Positions 21,066 to 30,328 of a stretch of 40,272 bases of DNA are shown piece by piece. The translations under genes were made by a program, and so were the position numbers. Location of the stretch: the IMG/VR virus record IMGVR_UViG_3300033143_004486, positions 1-40,272 of that record; one strand, written 5' to 3'. Numbering within the stretch: position 1 is the stretch's first letter; every line of letters starts with the position of its first letter. The notes under the pieces are model-generated. The model ran no database searches. It had not been told where the DNA came from and was given only the letters and a program-made list of their open reading frames with translations. The stretch comes from a virus.

Positions 21066-22250
21066 GTGAAACCAACGTCTAAAAAAATAGCGTGGCATAA
21101 CGAAAACCGTAAGATAAGCGATTTAATACCTGCAGCATATAATCCTCGTCAGACAACAGAGAAACAAGCGAAAGATTTAACTACATCCCTCGATAGATTT
21201 AACCTCGCGGATCCTATCATAATCAATTCCAACAATACAATCATCGGCGGCCATCAACGCATTAAGATATTACAACAGCAGGGTGTTACTGATGTTGACG
21301 TTCGCATCCCTGACAGATTGTTAGCTGCCGAGGAAGAGAAAGAGCTTAACCTCCGCCTAAACCGCAATCTCGGGCAGTGGGACATTGAACTGCTGGCAGA
21401 CTTTGACGCTGACATGCTTACTGATGTGGGTTTTGACTCGGCAGAGCTTGATAATATCTTTAAGGCGGAGCCCGATGAGAAGGACGACGAAGTGCCCGAC
21501 GTGCCAGAGGAGGCTGTCTCAAAGCTTGGTGACGTTTACCAGCTTGGGCAGCATCGGGTTATGTGCGGGGATTCGACAAAGGTTGAAGATGTTGAGAAAC
21601 TCATGGATGGTAAGAAATCTCAAATGATACATACCGATCCTCCGTACAATGTAGATTATGGTGTTTCGAAGAACCCCCGTCATAAAATAAGAACGATCGA
21701 GAATGACAAGCAAGATCCAGAGGAATGGGAAGAGTTTTGTAAGTCTTTATATAGCAATTTCTTATCATTCAATACCGGGGATATTTATATGTGGGGAGCG
21801 CCAAGCCCTGAAGGGATGAAAATGCGGTTGTGGCTCGTTGAGGTGGGATGTCATTGGTCTGCTACTATCATTTGGAAAAAACAACAGTTAGTGTTAAGCC
21901 CGGCAAAGTATCAGAGAATGTACGAACCGTGTTTTTATGGATGGTTTGATAAAAGCGGATTCAGTGGAGACAGAAAACAAACAGAGGTATGGGAAATAAA
22001 CAGACCGTTGAATTCAAAGTTACATCCTACGATGAAGCCTGTTGAGTTATGCAATCGAGCAATTCAGAATAGTTCTAAATGGAACGATATCGTCCTTGAC
22101 CTCTTCCTCGGCTCCGGCTCCACCCTCATCGCCTGCGAAAAAACGAACCGCATCTGCTACGGCATGGAGCTTGATCCGCATTATATTGACGTGATAATCA
22201 AGCGCTGGGAAGACTTTACAGGTCAAAAGGTGGTGAAAGTCAATGGGTAG
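21066..22250 (+). CDS. ParB-like nuclease domain / DNA methyltransferase fusion
   Basis: 394 residues. The N-terminus (about 15-110) is a ParB/Srx-type domain: KISDLIPAAYNPRQ, DPIIINSNNTIIGGHQR, NLRLNRNLGQWD. The C-terminal methyltransferase has the catalytic motif TDPPYNVDY (about residue 190) before the cofactor motif DLFLGSGSTLIACE (about residue 347), the order of beta-class N4/N6 enzymes. It probably methylates phage DNA against restriction. GTG start, apparently leaderless. Typically found just before terminase in phages, as here. Confidence 0.92.
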   Translation: MKPTSKKIAWHNENRKISDLIPAAYNPRQTTEKQAKDLTTSLDRFNLADPIIINSNNTIIGGHQRIKILQQQGVTDVDVRIPDRLLAAEEEKELNLRLNRNLGQWDIELLADFDADMLTDVGFDSAELDNIFKAEPDEKDDEVPDVPEEAVSKLGDVYQLGQHRVMCGDSTKVEDVEKLMDGKKSQMIHTDPPYNVDYGVSKNPRHKIRTIENDKQDPEEWEEFCKSLYSNFLSFNTGDIYMWGAPSPEGMKMRLWLVEVGCHWSATIIWKKQQLVLSPAKYQRMYEPCFYGWFDKSGFSGDRKQTEVWEINRPLNSKLHPTMKPVELCNRAIQNSSKWNDIVLDLFLGSGSTLIACEKTNRICYGMELDPHYIDVIIKRWEDFTGQKVVKVNG

Positions 22251-22614
22251 AAAAAAAGGTATAATCGGAAAGCAGTTTACAGACGCGGTCATTGATGAAC
22301 TTGCCGTCAAGCTCATCACATGGATTAAGATACCGAATAACTTCTGGCTTGGTAACTTTGCGGCAGAGAATGAGTTTCATCGTGGGCAGTTATCAGTTTT
22401 TGCCGAGAAGAATAAGAATTTTGCCAGTGCCTATAATCTCGCCTATCAAATCCAAGAAAATAAATTAGTTATGGGCGGGCTGTCAAAGAAGCTTGATGTA
22501 ACTATGGTTATTTTTTCCTTAAAGAACGTTGCAGGCTGGCGTGATAAGCATGAGCATATGCATAAGGGCAATGTAACGTTTGCTAATTTAATCAAACTAT
22601 CTACAGAGAAATGA
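22243..22614 (+). CDS. Putative terminase small subunit
   Basis: 123 residues, helical, basic ends. MGRKKGIIGKQFTDAVIDELA and the LDVTMVIFSLKNVAGWRDKH segment resemble small packaging proteins. Called mainly from its place directly before terL (ATGA overlap) and its size. Would recognise phage DNA for packaging. Confidence 0.7.
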   Translation: MGRKKGIIGKQFTDAVIDELAVKLITWIKIPNNFWLGNFAAENEFHRGQLSVFAEKNKNFASAYNLAYQIQENKLVMGGLSKKLDVTMVIFSLKNVAGWRDKHEHMHKGNVTFANLIKLSTEK

Positions 22615-24128
22615 TATCAAACATTACGAATGACGAGATTAAGGCTGCGAAGGTAATGCGTGAGAACTTTATAGCTCACCCAGAGGATTACTTTGTCAAC
22701 GTCCTCGGTGTCGACCGCCAGAACATCTGGCCTAAGATGCAAGAGATGATTAACGCCGTCCGAGACTATAAGAAAGTTGTGATCAAGGCGGGGCACAGTG
22801 TGTCAAAAACCTATACGATGTCTCGTCTTGCTATGTGGTTCCTGTATTGCTTCTACCCCTCGACGGTAATAACAACAGCTCCGTCACATCCGCAGGTAGA
22901 AGAGATTCTTTGGCGTGAGATTCGCAACGCTCATGCTGGAGCGAAGTTAACGCTTGGTGGCGTCGTCACGAAGACAAAAATCGATCTCCAAAATGAAACT
23001 GGACAAAAATGGTTTGCGTATGGCTTCGCCACTAAACCTGATACGGTGACAAAAGAGGCAACGAGGATGCAAGGGTTCCATAACGATAATGTTCTTGTCA
23101 TCTTTGACGAGGCCGCCGGTGTTGTGCGCGAGATATGGAACGCTGCAATGTCTTTACTGTCGTCGGGGAATGCGAAGTTTGTCGCTGTTGGAAATCCGAC
23201 GTCGCCTGTCGGAGAGTTCATCGAATGTTTTAAAGACCCCGCGTTTCATAAGGTTACGATTTCTGTTAAGGACACACCTAATTTTATTCAAGGGCGGGAA
23301 GTTATCGTCGGGTTATCGGGTCGAGAGTACGAGCAAGATGTCCGTGATAAGTTTGGCGAGAATTCAAACTATTACAAAGCCCGTGTTTCGGGAGAGATAC
23401 CAGATGAAGACCCTGACTCATTAATCCCCATATCCTGGATTGAAGCAGCCGAGGCAAGGGATATCCAGCCGATTAAATCGTATATCAAGCGGTTTATCAC
23501 GGTTGATGTCGGTGACGGTGGGGATGACCACGATGTGAATGTAGGACAGAAAGAGCAAGACCACGACGAGACAGTTATTAAGGCGTGGGAAAACAAGTTA
23601 GAGATTGACGAGCTGATTTTAAAGAATAAAAAGATAGAGGATTGTGAGCCGTATGTTTGGAGGATGTTACGTAAAATTAATGGAAACTGTATTATTGTTG
23701 ACGGGGACGGTATCGGTCGGGTCATGGTTAAGTTGTTGTCGGCGTCTAAAGATGCGAAGACGAAAATAATATCTTTTCAAGGCAGCTCGAAACTTGTGTA
23801 TAATAAAGATGATTTCGAGACACGGTATTCCGAGGGACATTGGCAGATGCGGTTGGATTTTGAGAGCGGGCTGATAGGTATCTCCAAAAACCCCGACCAG
23901 CGTCAAGAGATATCAGCTGTACGGCTGGTCAATCATCCTCGTGGATATATCACGATCGAGAAAAAAAAATATCTCAAGAAGCGGTTGGGACGCAGCCCTG
24001 GCAACAAAGACGCTATTATGATGATGAGTGCTGAGTATGACAACGTGCCGATTATCCGACGTAATCAAGGATGGGCGAGTTATAAGAACAACGACCAGCA
24101 TCAAAACACGTCAGCGATGGCGGCATGA
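22611..24128 (+). CDS. terL: Terminase large subunit
   Basis: 505 residues. ATPase: Walker A-like KAGHSVSKTYT (about residue 58) and Walker B VLVIFDEAAG (about 162). Nuclease: ITVDVGDGGDD (about 296), CIIVDGDGIG (about 360) and NKDAIMMM (about 465) carry the acidic metal ligands. It cuts and pumps DNA into the prohead. ATGA overlap with the small subunit. Confidence 0.93.
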   Translation: MISNITNDEIKAAKVMRENFIAHPEDYFVNVLGVDRQNIWPKMQEMINAVRDYKKVVIKAGHSVSKTYTMSRLAMWFLYCFYPSTVITTAPSHPQVEEILWREIRNAHAGAKLTLGGVVTKTKIDLQNETGQKWFAYGFATKPDTVTKEATRMQGFHNDNVLVIFDEAAGVVREIWNAAMSLLSSGNAKFVAVGNPTSPVGEFIECFKDPAFHKVTISVKDTPNFIQGREVIVGLSGREYEQDVRDKFGENSNYYKARVSGEIPDEDPDSLIPISWIEAAEARDIQPIKSYIKRFITVDVGDGGDDHDVNVGQKEQDHDETVIKAWENKLEIDELILKNKKIEDCEPYVWRMLRKINGNCIIVDGDGIGRVMVKLLSASKDAKTKIISFQGSSKLVYNKDDFETRYSEGHWQMRLDFESGLIGISKNPDQRQEISAVRLVNHPRGYITIEKKKYLKKRLGRSPGNKDAIMMMSAEYDNVPIIRRNQGWASYKNNDQHQNTSAMAA

Positions 24129-24137
24129 GGGGGATAA

Positions 24138-24323
24138 ATGTTAAAGTCTGAGGCAAGAATAACCGATCGTTTCAGGAAGAGAAATAATTTTTATATGCTA
24201 TGTAAAAGAAAACTTAAATTGTTGACAGAGATTGCTAAAGATGCGACAACGGAGCATCCACATACTCAAGAAAAAGCTCGGAGAAGGAAACAAATCGAGA
24301 GAGGTATATTGAAAATTAGTTAG
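24138..24323 (+). CDS. Small basic 61-residue protein
   Basis: Lys/Arg-rich helical protein (MLKSEARITDRFRKRNNFYM...) with ribosome site GAGGGGGA. Unknown; between terminase and portal. Confidence 0.5.
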   Translation: MLKSEARITDRFRKRNNFYMLCKRKLKLLTEIAKDATTEHPHTQEKARRRKQIERGILKIS

Positions 24324-24333
24324 GGGGTGTCAC

Positions 24334-24477
24334 ATGGAAGGTTGGCACGAATATTTTGAAAGGGAGAATGAGGGGGAGGATGAAGCAAAAGAGATTGCGG
24401 CGAAAATAAGCAGAATGGTCAACTTTTTAGACATGAATGTCAGGAGATTAATCGGAAAGGTAAGGCACAATGATTGA
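24334..24477 (+). CDS. Small acidic 47-residue protein
   Basis: MEGWHEYFERENEGEDEAKE... follows a TAGGGGGTGT ribosome site and overlaps the next gene by 8 bp. Acidic, helical. Unknown. Confidence 0.5.
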   Translation: MEGWHEYFERENEGEDEAKEIAAKISRMVNFLDMNVRRLIGKVRHND

Positions 24478-24685
24478 TTGGTTGCGTAGATATCAACGTT
24501 ATCCTAATTTACGTCGGGGAATATTGAGACCTATTTACCAGGACTCCTGTCGGGTGTACGGAGATGAAGTTAATCTTAGAATTAATGGTATTGACCACAT
24601 GATATCGCAGTTTCAGGCGATGTGGCTCAAGGATTACTGGGAAAAAATATTTACGTCGACCACCCTCAAAAGGCTTACTTCATGA
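24470..24685 (+). CDS. Hypothetical 71-residue protein
   Basis: MIDWLRRYQRYPNLRRGILR... is basic and aromatic. Overlaps both neighbours; the stop overlaps the next ATG (ATGA). Confidence 0.5.
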   Translation: MIDWLRRYQRYPNLRRGILRPIYQDSCRVYGDEVNLRINGIDHMISQFQAMWLKDYWEKIFTSTTLKRLTS

Positions 24686-25023
24686 AACGAGACCTAAAAT
24701 TCGACGAGGAACGGCAGTTTGAGAAAGACTCTACGGCTGGCGTAGACCTCCCACATGAAATATTAAAGCTCTACCGCCTGCGTCGATTAATATCAAAGGC
24801 TTGGATACCGCTGGGAATCAGCAGGGAAGAGGGCGCGGATATTTTAATCTGGGCTGTGGGTGAGGACGTGGCACATCTTAATTTTTTACTATGGCCAGAG
24901 CGCATCAAGGAAAACGTGGGGCTGACATTTGATATCAAGCAGGCGAAAATCATCGATGTGTTGCGGTTGGTGGCGGGTGTTTGGCAGAAGAAAAAAGTTA
25001 AACCTTATTATACGGGGGTGTAG
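24682..25023 (+). CDS. Hypothetical 113-residue protein
   Basis: The ATG at 24682, coupled to the previous stop, is preferred to an ATG 60 bases upstream. Helical (EILKLYRLRRLISKAWIPLG...); aromatic and charged. No family recognised. Confidence 0.55.
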   Translation: MKRDLKFDEERQFEKDSTAGVDLPHEILKLYRLRRLISKAWIPLGISREEGADILIWAVGEDVAHLNFLLWPERIKENVGLTFDIKQAKIIDVLRLVAGVWQKKKVKPYYTGV

Positions 25024-25024
25024 G

Positions 25025-25207
25025 ATGGGGGAAGAGTGTAAGCATGAAAAAGTAAGAATGGAAGAATATTCAACAAATGCATGTAATTGTGAAGTTTGTA
25101 AGAAACGTATTCCGCTGAATCAAGTTCTAAATACTTATTTTGAACGAACTGAAAAGCTCATGGATTTCCACAACCGTAAATACGGCGTACCAATGGAGGG
25201 ATTTTAA
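25025..25207 (+). CDS. Small Cys/His protein
   Basis: 60 residues, MGEECKHEKVRMEEYSTNAC then NCEVCKK: a possible zinc site (C-H-C-C-C). The stop overlaps the next ATG (TAATG). Confidence 0.55.
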   Translation: MGEECKHEKVRMEEYSTNACNCEVCKKRIPLNQVLNTYFERTEKLMDFHNRKYGVPMEGF

Positions 25208-25491
25208 TGTCAAAGAGATATCCCAGAATAATTTATGTTGACCTGACGGACAAAGACGAAGAGTACAGCTTCATTCTTCCCGTCGACACAAAGTCCTACA
25301 CGATTAAGACAAGAGGTGGAACGGCACTTAAACTCGCTTATGACCCCGACGGAATCACAAACGGAAACTATATTACTATACCGTCAGGGAACTCTGAGAC
25401 GGAAGATAATCTTTATCCTGAGGTGGCCTTAACGGTTTATGTCCAGTGCGAGAAAGACGCGGAAGTTTTGGAGGTTAAGAGGTGGCGATAG
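25207..25491 (+). CDS. Hypothetical 94-residue beta-rich protein
   Basis: Pattern of short strands (PRIIYVDLTD, SYTIKTRGGTALKLAYD, YITIPSGN, ALTVYVQC). Possibly a small virion protein, by its place before the portal. No family recognised. Confidence 0.55.
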   Translation: MSKRYPRIIYVDLTDKDEEYSFILPVDTKSYTIKTRGGTALKLAYDPDGITNGNYITIPSGNSETEDNLYPEVALTVYVQCEKDAEVLEVKRWR

Positions 25492-26084
25492 TTCGACTAT
25501 TTGACAAAGACGGTAATGAGTATGGTTTATCAGCTGATTTCAAAAAGGTTTATGTCCCTCAGTACGTTTTGACGAAAGAGGAGATCGAGACTACAAAGTT
25601 TATTACCGTCGAGGAAGAGACAACAAAGTTTAAGGTGCGGGAAGTATCAACGACGAGATATGTTGAGCGGACAGAACCGACGATAAAATATATCTTAAAA
25701 GAGGTTGAGGTTGAGAAACCCGTTATCCGTCGGGTTAATCTTGATGTGCCCAATAAGGCATCGATTGAAATAATCAAGGACGCTGTCGATATCATCGTTC
25801 AATGTATTAAGATTATCCCCGACTTAATCAAGAATTTGCATTTGTTATTTGACTGTGCTAAAGATATCCCGAAGATACGGCAGGAATTTATTGCTATGAA
25901 AAGAATGATAGAAGGGTATCAACGCCCAGTGTTTCGGGATGTGGAAGTGGTGAATGCTGTACTGAAAGACAAGATTGTTCCTCGTCCAGTATTTAAGGAT
26001 GTGGAAATTATTAACCCGATCATCAGGGATAAACCCATGACAATCGAAGAGGCTAAGAGAGCCAGTGAGCAGGTGACAGAATGA
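25482..26084 (+). CDS. 200-residue protein with PVFxDVE repeats
   Basis: GTG start behind GGAGG. Beta-repeat-like halves flank a hydrophobic helical middle (about 80-120). RPVFRDVEVVNAVLKDK and RPVFKDVEIINPIIRDK are clear internal repeats, and earlier TTKF/EVEVEKPVIRRV segments are weaker copies. Perhaps a structural or membrane-associated protein. Coupled to the next gene (ATGA). Confidence 0.55.
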   Translation: MAIVRLFDKDGNEYGLSADFKKVYVPQYVLTKEEIETTKFITVEEETTKFKVREVSTTRYVERTEPTIKYILKEVEVEKPVIRRVNLDVPNKASIEIIKDAVDIIVQCIKIIPDLIKNLHLLFDCAKDIPKIRQEFIAMKRMIEGYQRPVFRDVEVVNAVLKDKIVPRPVFKDVEIINPIIRDKPMTIEEAKRASEQVTE

Positions 26085-26380
26085 TAAATTTTCTCGAATA
26101 CAATAATATCGGTGCGGTTGCATCCGAGGCAGCAATAAGCGTTGATGCGACTGCTGTCCCTTACACCGTGACCGCTGGAAAAAAGGGAGTAAGTTTTCAA
26201 AACGTCGGCAGTAAGGTTGCGTGGTACGGAGGTTCTAACGTTGCCCCTGCGTCAAACATTGGTAATAAGCTCTTTCAGAGCCAAGGGCTTGTTTATAAGG
26301 GCACGAGGAATACCTTTAAGGTTTATTTCCGATGTGCGGCAGGTGAATCCACAACGATAGGCGTGATTAACCATGACTGA
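26081..26380 (+). CDS. Small beta-sandwich-like virion protein
   Basis: 99 residues. AVPYTVTAGKKGVSFQNVGSKVAWYGGS suggests a compact beta domain as in small head-decoration or fibre proteins. Directly before the portal. Function inferred. Confidence 0.5.
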   Translation: MINFLEYNNIGAVASEAAISVDATAVPYTVTAGKKGVSFQNVGSKVAWYGGSNVAPASNIGNKLFQSQGLVYKGTRNTFKVYFRCAAGESTTIGVINHD

Positions 26381-28175
26381 CAAACCAAAAGAAAAAGTTA
26401 TCGATAAACTACAGAAATGGTGGACGCTCGCCGAGGGAGCGCATCAGCCGTGGCTCGTTCAAGCCAGACAAGATTTAGATTTTTATATCGGCGGTGATCG
26501 TCAGTGGGATGCGAATGACCTATCAATATTGAGGGCGGAGAAACGTCCAGCGCTGACATATAACATGCTTTTCTCGCTTGTGAATTTAGTGTCTGGATAT
26601 CAACGTCAGAACCGTCAGGATATTACTATTTATAATCGTAAGGGCGGGACAAAAGAAATAGCAAATATTCTTTCGGAACTGATTAAACATATTCACGACG
26701 GATCGTACGGCGATTGGGAAACATCATTAATGTTTTTAATGGGGATCATAACTGGCAAGGGGTGGCTGGGACTTAACGTTGATTATGACGACGAGGTTAC
26801 TACAGGGGAGATTGTGATAGAAAACCTTTCACCGTTTAGGATTTACCCTGATCCTTTTTCGACGAAATATGATATGCGGGATGGACAGTTTATTTTTAAA
26901 ATTGCGTGGTTGCCGAAAGACCGCTTAAATTTAGCTTTTCCTGAGAAGAAAAACGAATTTGAAGGATTAGTTGTAAATGAAAAGGATAAAGAGCCGTTAC
27001 CGTTCACGGAAGGCGACAAGTATAAAGACTGGCCTGTTGAGGGCTCGTCAACGGAAGAAATAGACAAGTTTCGGTACCGTGTAAAAGAATGCTGGTGGAA
27101 AGATTTTGAGGAGCAGAAGTTTCTCGTCGGCATTGAGTCAGGTGTTGTTAAGCAGGTAGATTTTCCGAAAGCAAAGATTGACGCTATTCTTAGGCAATAC
27201 CCGACAATGCGTATAGTAAAACGTGTCCGTCCTGTTCTTAATTTAACGACTTATGTTGGTAACGTAGAAATCCAAAATATCAGAGATCCTCTGAACGGCG
27301 TAACGCAGTTTCCTATTATTCCATTTTTCAGCTATTGGGTGGAAAACCATCACTGGGGGGTTATCACGCAGTTAAAAGACCCACAGCGAGAGATCAATAA
27401 AAGGATATCGCAGGCATTGCATCATCTTAACCAGACGGCTAATTCTGGATATACCGCCGACGAGAACGCGACGGCTGATTGGGACGCGCTTGAAAACAAT
27501 ATCTCCAAGCCAGGATACATTAAGAAATTAAAGCCAGGGGCAAGGTTTGAGCGGGATACGCCTGCGCCGTTATCAGAGGGGCACATAAAACTTGCAGAAA
27601 CTGGGAAAGGTGCTGTGCGTGAGATATCTGGCGTTAATCCTGACTTAGCTGGGTTGCCAGAGGATAAGAACGTGTCCGGTATTCTGATGGCGCAACGCAG
27701 GAGCCAGGGGTTAATTACAATTGAGAGCGTCTTCGATAATATGCGTATGTCAAAGCAGATTTTAGGAACACGTCTTATTGAAATGATCCAGAAGACCGAC
27801 GTTTATACTAAGCAAGAAATATTGACAATGGTAATTGACGGGGATGTTAAAGAATTTCCTGTTAATATGCAGGCAAAACAGAACGCTGTGGGGGAAATTA
27901 AGAATGATCTAACGATAGGAAAATATAAGATTTCTGTCTCTGAGTCGAAGACCTCACCGACCGCAAGGACGCGAGATTTCGCCATGCTTATTGAGGCCGT
28001 CAGGGCAGGGTTGCCGATACCGCCAGAAGTACTTCTTAAGGCAAGTGATCTTCCATACAAGGAAGATATCATGCAGGCGATGGGTGCGGGAGCGCCGGCG
28101 CCAGGAGGGGCTCCAGGTGGAGCGCCGCCGCCGGCACCGAAACCAAGACCTGCGCCAGCTGGGGCGCCCAGATGA
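26373..28175 (+). CDS. Portal protein (P22-like)
   Basis: 600 residues. The core is recognisable: WTLAEGAHQPWLVQARQDL, YIGGDRQWD, KRPALTYNMLFSLVNLVSGY, QRQNRQDITIYNRKGG, and LSPFRIYPDPFS. It ends in a low-complexity Pro/Gly/Ala tail (about 570-600). It forms the ring through which DNA enters and leaves and on which the neck is built. Overlaps the 26081 gene. Confidence 0.93.
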   Translation: MTDKPKEKVIDKLQKWWTLAEGAHQPWLVQARQDLDFYIGGDRQWDANDLSILRAEKRPALTYNMLFSLVNLVSGYQRQNRQDITIYNRKGGTKEIANILSELIKHIHDGSYGDWETSLMFLMGIITGKGWLGLNVDYDDEVTTGEIVIENLSPFRIYPDPFSTKYDMRDGQFIFKIAWLPKDRLNLAFPEKKNEFEGLVVNEKDKEPLPFTEGDKYKDWPVEGSSTEEIDKFRYRVKECWWKDFEEQKFLVGIESGVVKQVDFPKAKIDAILRQYPTMRIVKRVRPVLNLTTYVGNVEIQNIRDPLNGVTQFPIIPFFSYWVENHHWGVITQLKDPQREINKRISQALHHLNQTANSGYTADENATADWDALENNISKPGYIKKLKPGARFERDTPAPLSEGHIKLAETGKGAVREISGVNPDLAGLPEDKNVSGILMAQRRSQGLITIESVFDNMRMSKQILGTRLIEMIQKTDVYTKQEILTMVIDGDVKEFPVNMQAKQNAVGEIKNDLTIGKYKISVSESKTSPTARTRDFAMLIEAVRAGLPIPPEVLLKASDLPYKEDIMQAMGAGAPAPGGAPGGAPPPAPKPRPAPAGAPR

Positions 28176-28327
28176 AAAACTTTGAATGGACAATAAAATT
28201 AATTCAAGAATTAGCCGAGAGCCAATATACAGGCAAGATTGAGATTAATTTTTTTAAGGGCGGGATAACGAATGTTAACCGATTCGAAAGTATTAAGCCA
28301 CCCAAAAGCTTAGAAACGAAAGAGTAA
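28172..28327 (+). CDS. DUF2292-like small protein
   Basis: 51 residues starting in the portal stop (ATGA). YTGKIEINFFKGGITNVNRF and ESIKPP follow the pattern of DUF2292 (a short strand-turn-strand with ...ESIK end). Role unknown. Confidence 0.6.
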   Translation: MKNFEWTIKLIQELAESQYTGKIEINFFKGGITNVNRFESIKPPKSLETKE

Positions 28328-28369
28328 AACCACAATCTGAAAAATAGATAGGGACGCTGAGAAAACCTC

Positions 28370-28433
28370 AAGCCCGACATGTTTTAAAAGTTGAACATTT
28401 TGTTCAATAATTTAGACAGTCGGGCTTTTTTGT
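28370..28433 (+). terminator. Mid-operon terminator with a two-tier stem
   Basis: Outer stem AAGCCCGAC (28370-28378) with GTCGGGCTT (28419-28427), then TTTTTGTTTT. The loop contains its own stem TTGAAC-ATTTT-GTTCAA. Sits between portal and scaffold genes. Confidence 0.8.
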
Positions 28434-28455
28434 TTTAAATCCTCATAACGAGGCC

Positions 28456-28507
28456 ACGCTTACCTTGTGAGCGTTTAATCACCAGGCAGATTACCGCACC
28501 TCTGCGG
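28456..28507 (+). promoter_or_regulatory. Two hairpins upstream of the scaffold gene
   Basis: ACGCTTAC-CTT-GTGAGCGT (28456-28474) and CCGCA-CCTC-TGCGG (28494-28507) precede the scaffold ribosome site AAAAAGGAGG. They may stabilise or regulate the capsid mRNA. Confidence 0.5.
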
Positions 28508-28527
28508 GCAGTTAAAAAGGAGGCAGT

Positions 28528-29316
28528 ATGTTAACACAAGACGAATGGGATGCATTAACACCCGAAGATCAAGCAACGCGTCAAGATGAAAAACCTCAAG
28601 CGGGAGGCGAACCACCGCAAAATCAGACAATCGATGAGTTAACAACGTCTGTCAAAGACTTGAAAACTCAACTCGATTCCTTGCAGAATGAGAAGCAAGG
28701 CATTTACCACGATCTTAAGCAAGAGCGTGAAGTAAGGCAGCAGTTGGAAGCAACTCTCGGGGAGCTACAGGATAGGGGTAGAGGTGACGAATTTGACCTT
28801 GAGTCTATGGCAGACGATGATTACCTTACGGCAGGGCAAGTCAAGAAGTTGATGACTTCGCTTAAGAAAGATGCTAACAGGGACACGGTTGCCGAGGCAC
28901 GTCAAAAGTCAGCGGAAAATTACGCAGAGAATGAAGAGGCGATGGTTGAGAAGACCAAAACCGCAAGCGATGAATTTCCAGTCCCTTACGATGAGGCTAT
29001 TGCCGAATTTCAGGTAATGGCAAAAGCTAAGCCCGCATTCTGGAGAGCCGTGCAGGAAGAATCGTTGCGGACAAACGGAAAACCCGCGGAGACTGCTTAT
29101 AGGATTGCTCTTACTTCAAAAAAGTTTATTGCCAAGATACGTGCGAACACCAGGGAGAGCTTACTTGATAAGCTCGAAAATGAAGGACAACTTAAACCAC
29201 GCAAGTTGCCGTCCGGGGGTCCGGGCAAACCAGTGTTAAATGCGGCAAATTTAACAGAAGAACAGATTATGAATTTATCTGACTCCCAGCTCGACGAGCT
29301 TCTTGCTAATACATAA
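28528..29316 (+). CDS. Capsid scaffolding protein
   Basis: 262 residues, acidic, highly helical. MLTQDEWDALTPEDQATRQD, a coiled-coil centre (LKTQLDSLQNEKQGIYHDLK...), and C-terminal EEQIMNLSDSQLDELL. Composition and position just before the capsid gene identify it as a scaffold. Strong ribosome site (AAGGAGG). Confidence 0.85.
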   Translation: MLTQDEWDALTPEDQATRQDEKPQAGGEPPQNQTIDELTTSVKDLKTQLDSLQNEKQGIYHDLKQEREVRQQLEATLGELQDRGRGDEFDLESMADDDYLTAGQVKKLMTSLKKDANRDTVAEARQKSAENYAENEEAMVEKTKTASDEFPVPYDEAIAEFQVMAKAKPAFWRAVQEESLRTNGKPAETAYRIALTSKKFIAKIRANTRESLLDKLENEGQLKPRKLPSGGPGKPVLNAANLTEEQIMNLSDSQLDELLANT

Positions 29317-29330
29317 GAGGAGTATAAGCA

Positions 29331-30311
29331 ATGGCAGAAACCAGATTTGCATCAGGCGACAACCTTGCTGTAAAACTGTGGGCTGTAAAGCTATTCAAGG
29401 AATCAATCAAAGATATTTTCTTTGATAAATATACGTCCGAGGACGGGAAAACTGTTATTCAGAAGAATACAGAATTCACCAAGAAAAAAGGTGAAATCAT
29501 GACTTTCCCGCTCCGTATGAGACTTACCGGCGACGGCGTCAATACGGACAATGATTACCTTGAAGACAACGAAGAGGAAATGACTTTTTATGACTTCGAT
29601 GTTACGCTTGAGGAACGCGGTAATGCAGTACGGGCAAAGTCGAAACTTGACCTGCAGAGGCCAGCTTTCGATCTTAGGACACAGTTCAAGGAAGGATTAA
29701 AGGACTGGGTGACAGAGTATGTTGACAAAACAATAATCACTGCTTTGTCTGCTTCTCCTACGGCAAATAGAAATATTTTCGGCGGGGACGCAACATCAAC
29801 AGTGGATATTGAGGCGGCAGATACTCTCTCTACATCCTTGATTTCCAGGGCAAAGCGTAAAGCCAGATTAGGTACGCCTAAAGTGCGCGGCTGTATGGTC
29901 GGCGGAGAAGAGAAATATTTGCTTCTTTGCCATGATTACCAGACCAAAGCGTTGAAGGCTGAAACAGCATGGCAGAATGCGCAACGGGAAGGTAATGTCA
30001 GGGGAGAGAAAAACCCACTTTTCAGCGGTGCATTAGGGATTTGGGATGGTGTTGTTGTAAAAGAATACGAACGCGTGAAGACATATAACACCTGGGGCGG
30101 GGCAGCCCTCACAGGTGCAAGGGCTTTATTGTTAGGCCGCCAAGCAGGCGTTGTTGCTTACGGGCAGATGCCAGCATGGTATGAAAAAATGTTTGATTAC
30201 AATCGTATTCCAGGGGTTGCCACAGATATTGTGTGGAAGGCAGCTAAAACAGTCTTCAATGGTGAGGATTTTGGATTAATCGCAGTTGACACTTATATTG
30301 CCGTCGACTAA
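29331..30311 (+). CDS. Major capsid protein (N4-gp56 family)
   Basis: 326 residues. The N-terminus AVKLWAVKLFKESIKDIFFD, EFTKKKGEIMTFPLRMRLTG, and DVTLEERGNAVRAKSKLD are family hallmarks; an HK97-type fold is expected. Ribosome site AGAGGAG. Confidence 0.92.
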   Translation: MAETRFASGDNLAVKLWAVKLFKESIKDIFFDKYTSEDGKTVIQKNTEFTKKKGEIMTFPLRMRLTGDGVNTDNDYLEDNEEEMTFYDFDVTLEERGNAVRAKSKLDLQRPAFDLRTQFKEGLKDWVTEYVDKTIITALSASPTANRNIFGGDATSTVDIEAADTLSTSLISRAKRKARLGTPKVRGCMVGGEEKYLLLCHDYQTKALKAETAWQNAQREGNVRGEKNPLFSGALGIWDGVVVKEYERVKTYNTWGGAALTGARALLLGRQAGVVAYGQMPAWYEKMFDYNRIPGVATDIVWKAAKTVFNGEDFGLIAVDTYIAVD

Positions 30312-30328
30312 AGAGGGAGGATAAAAAA

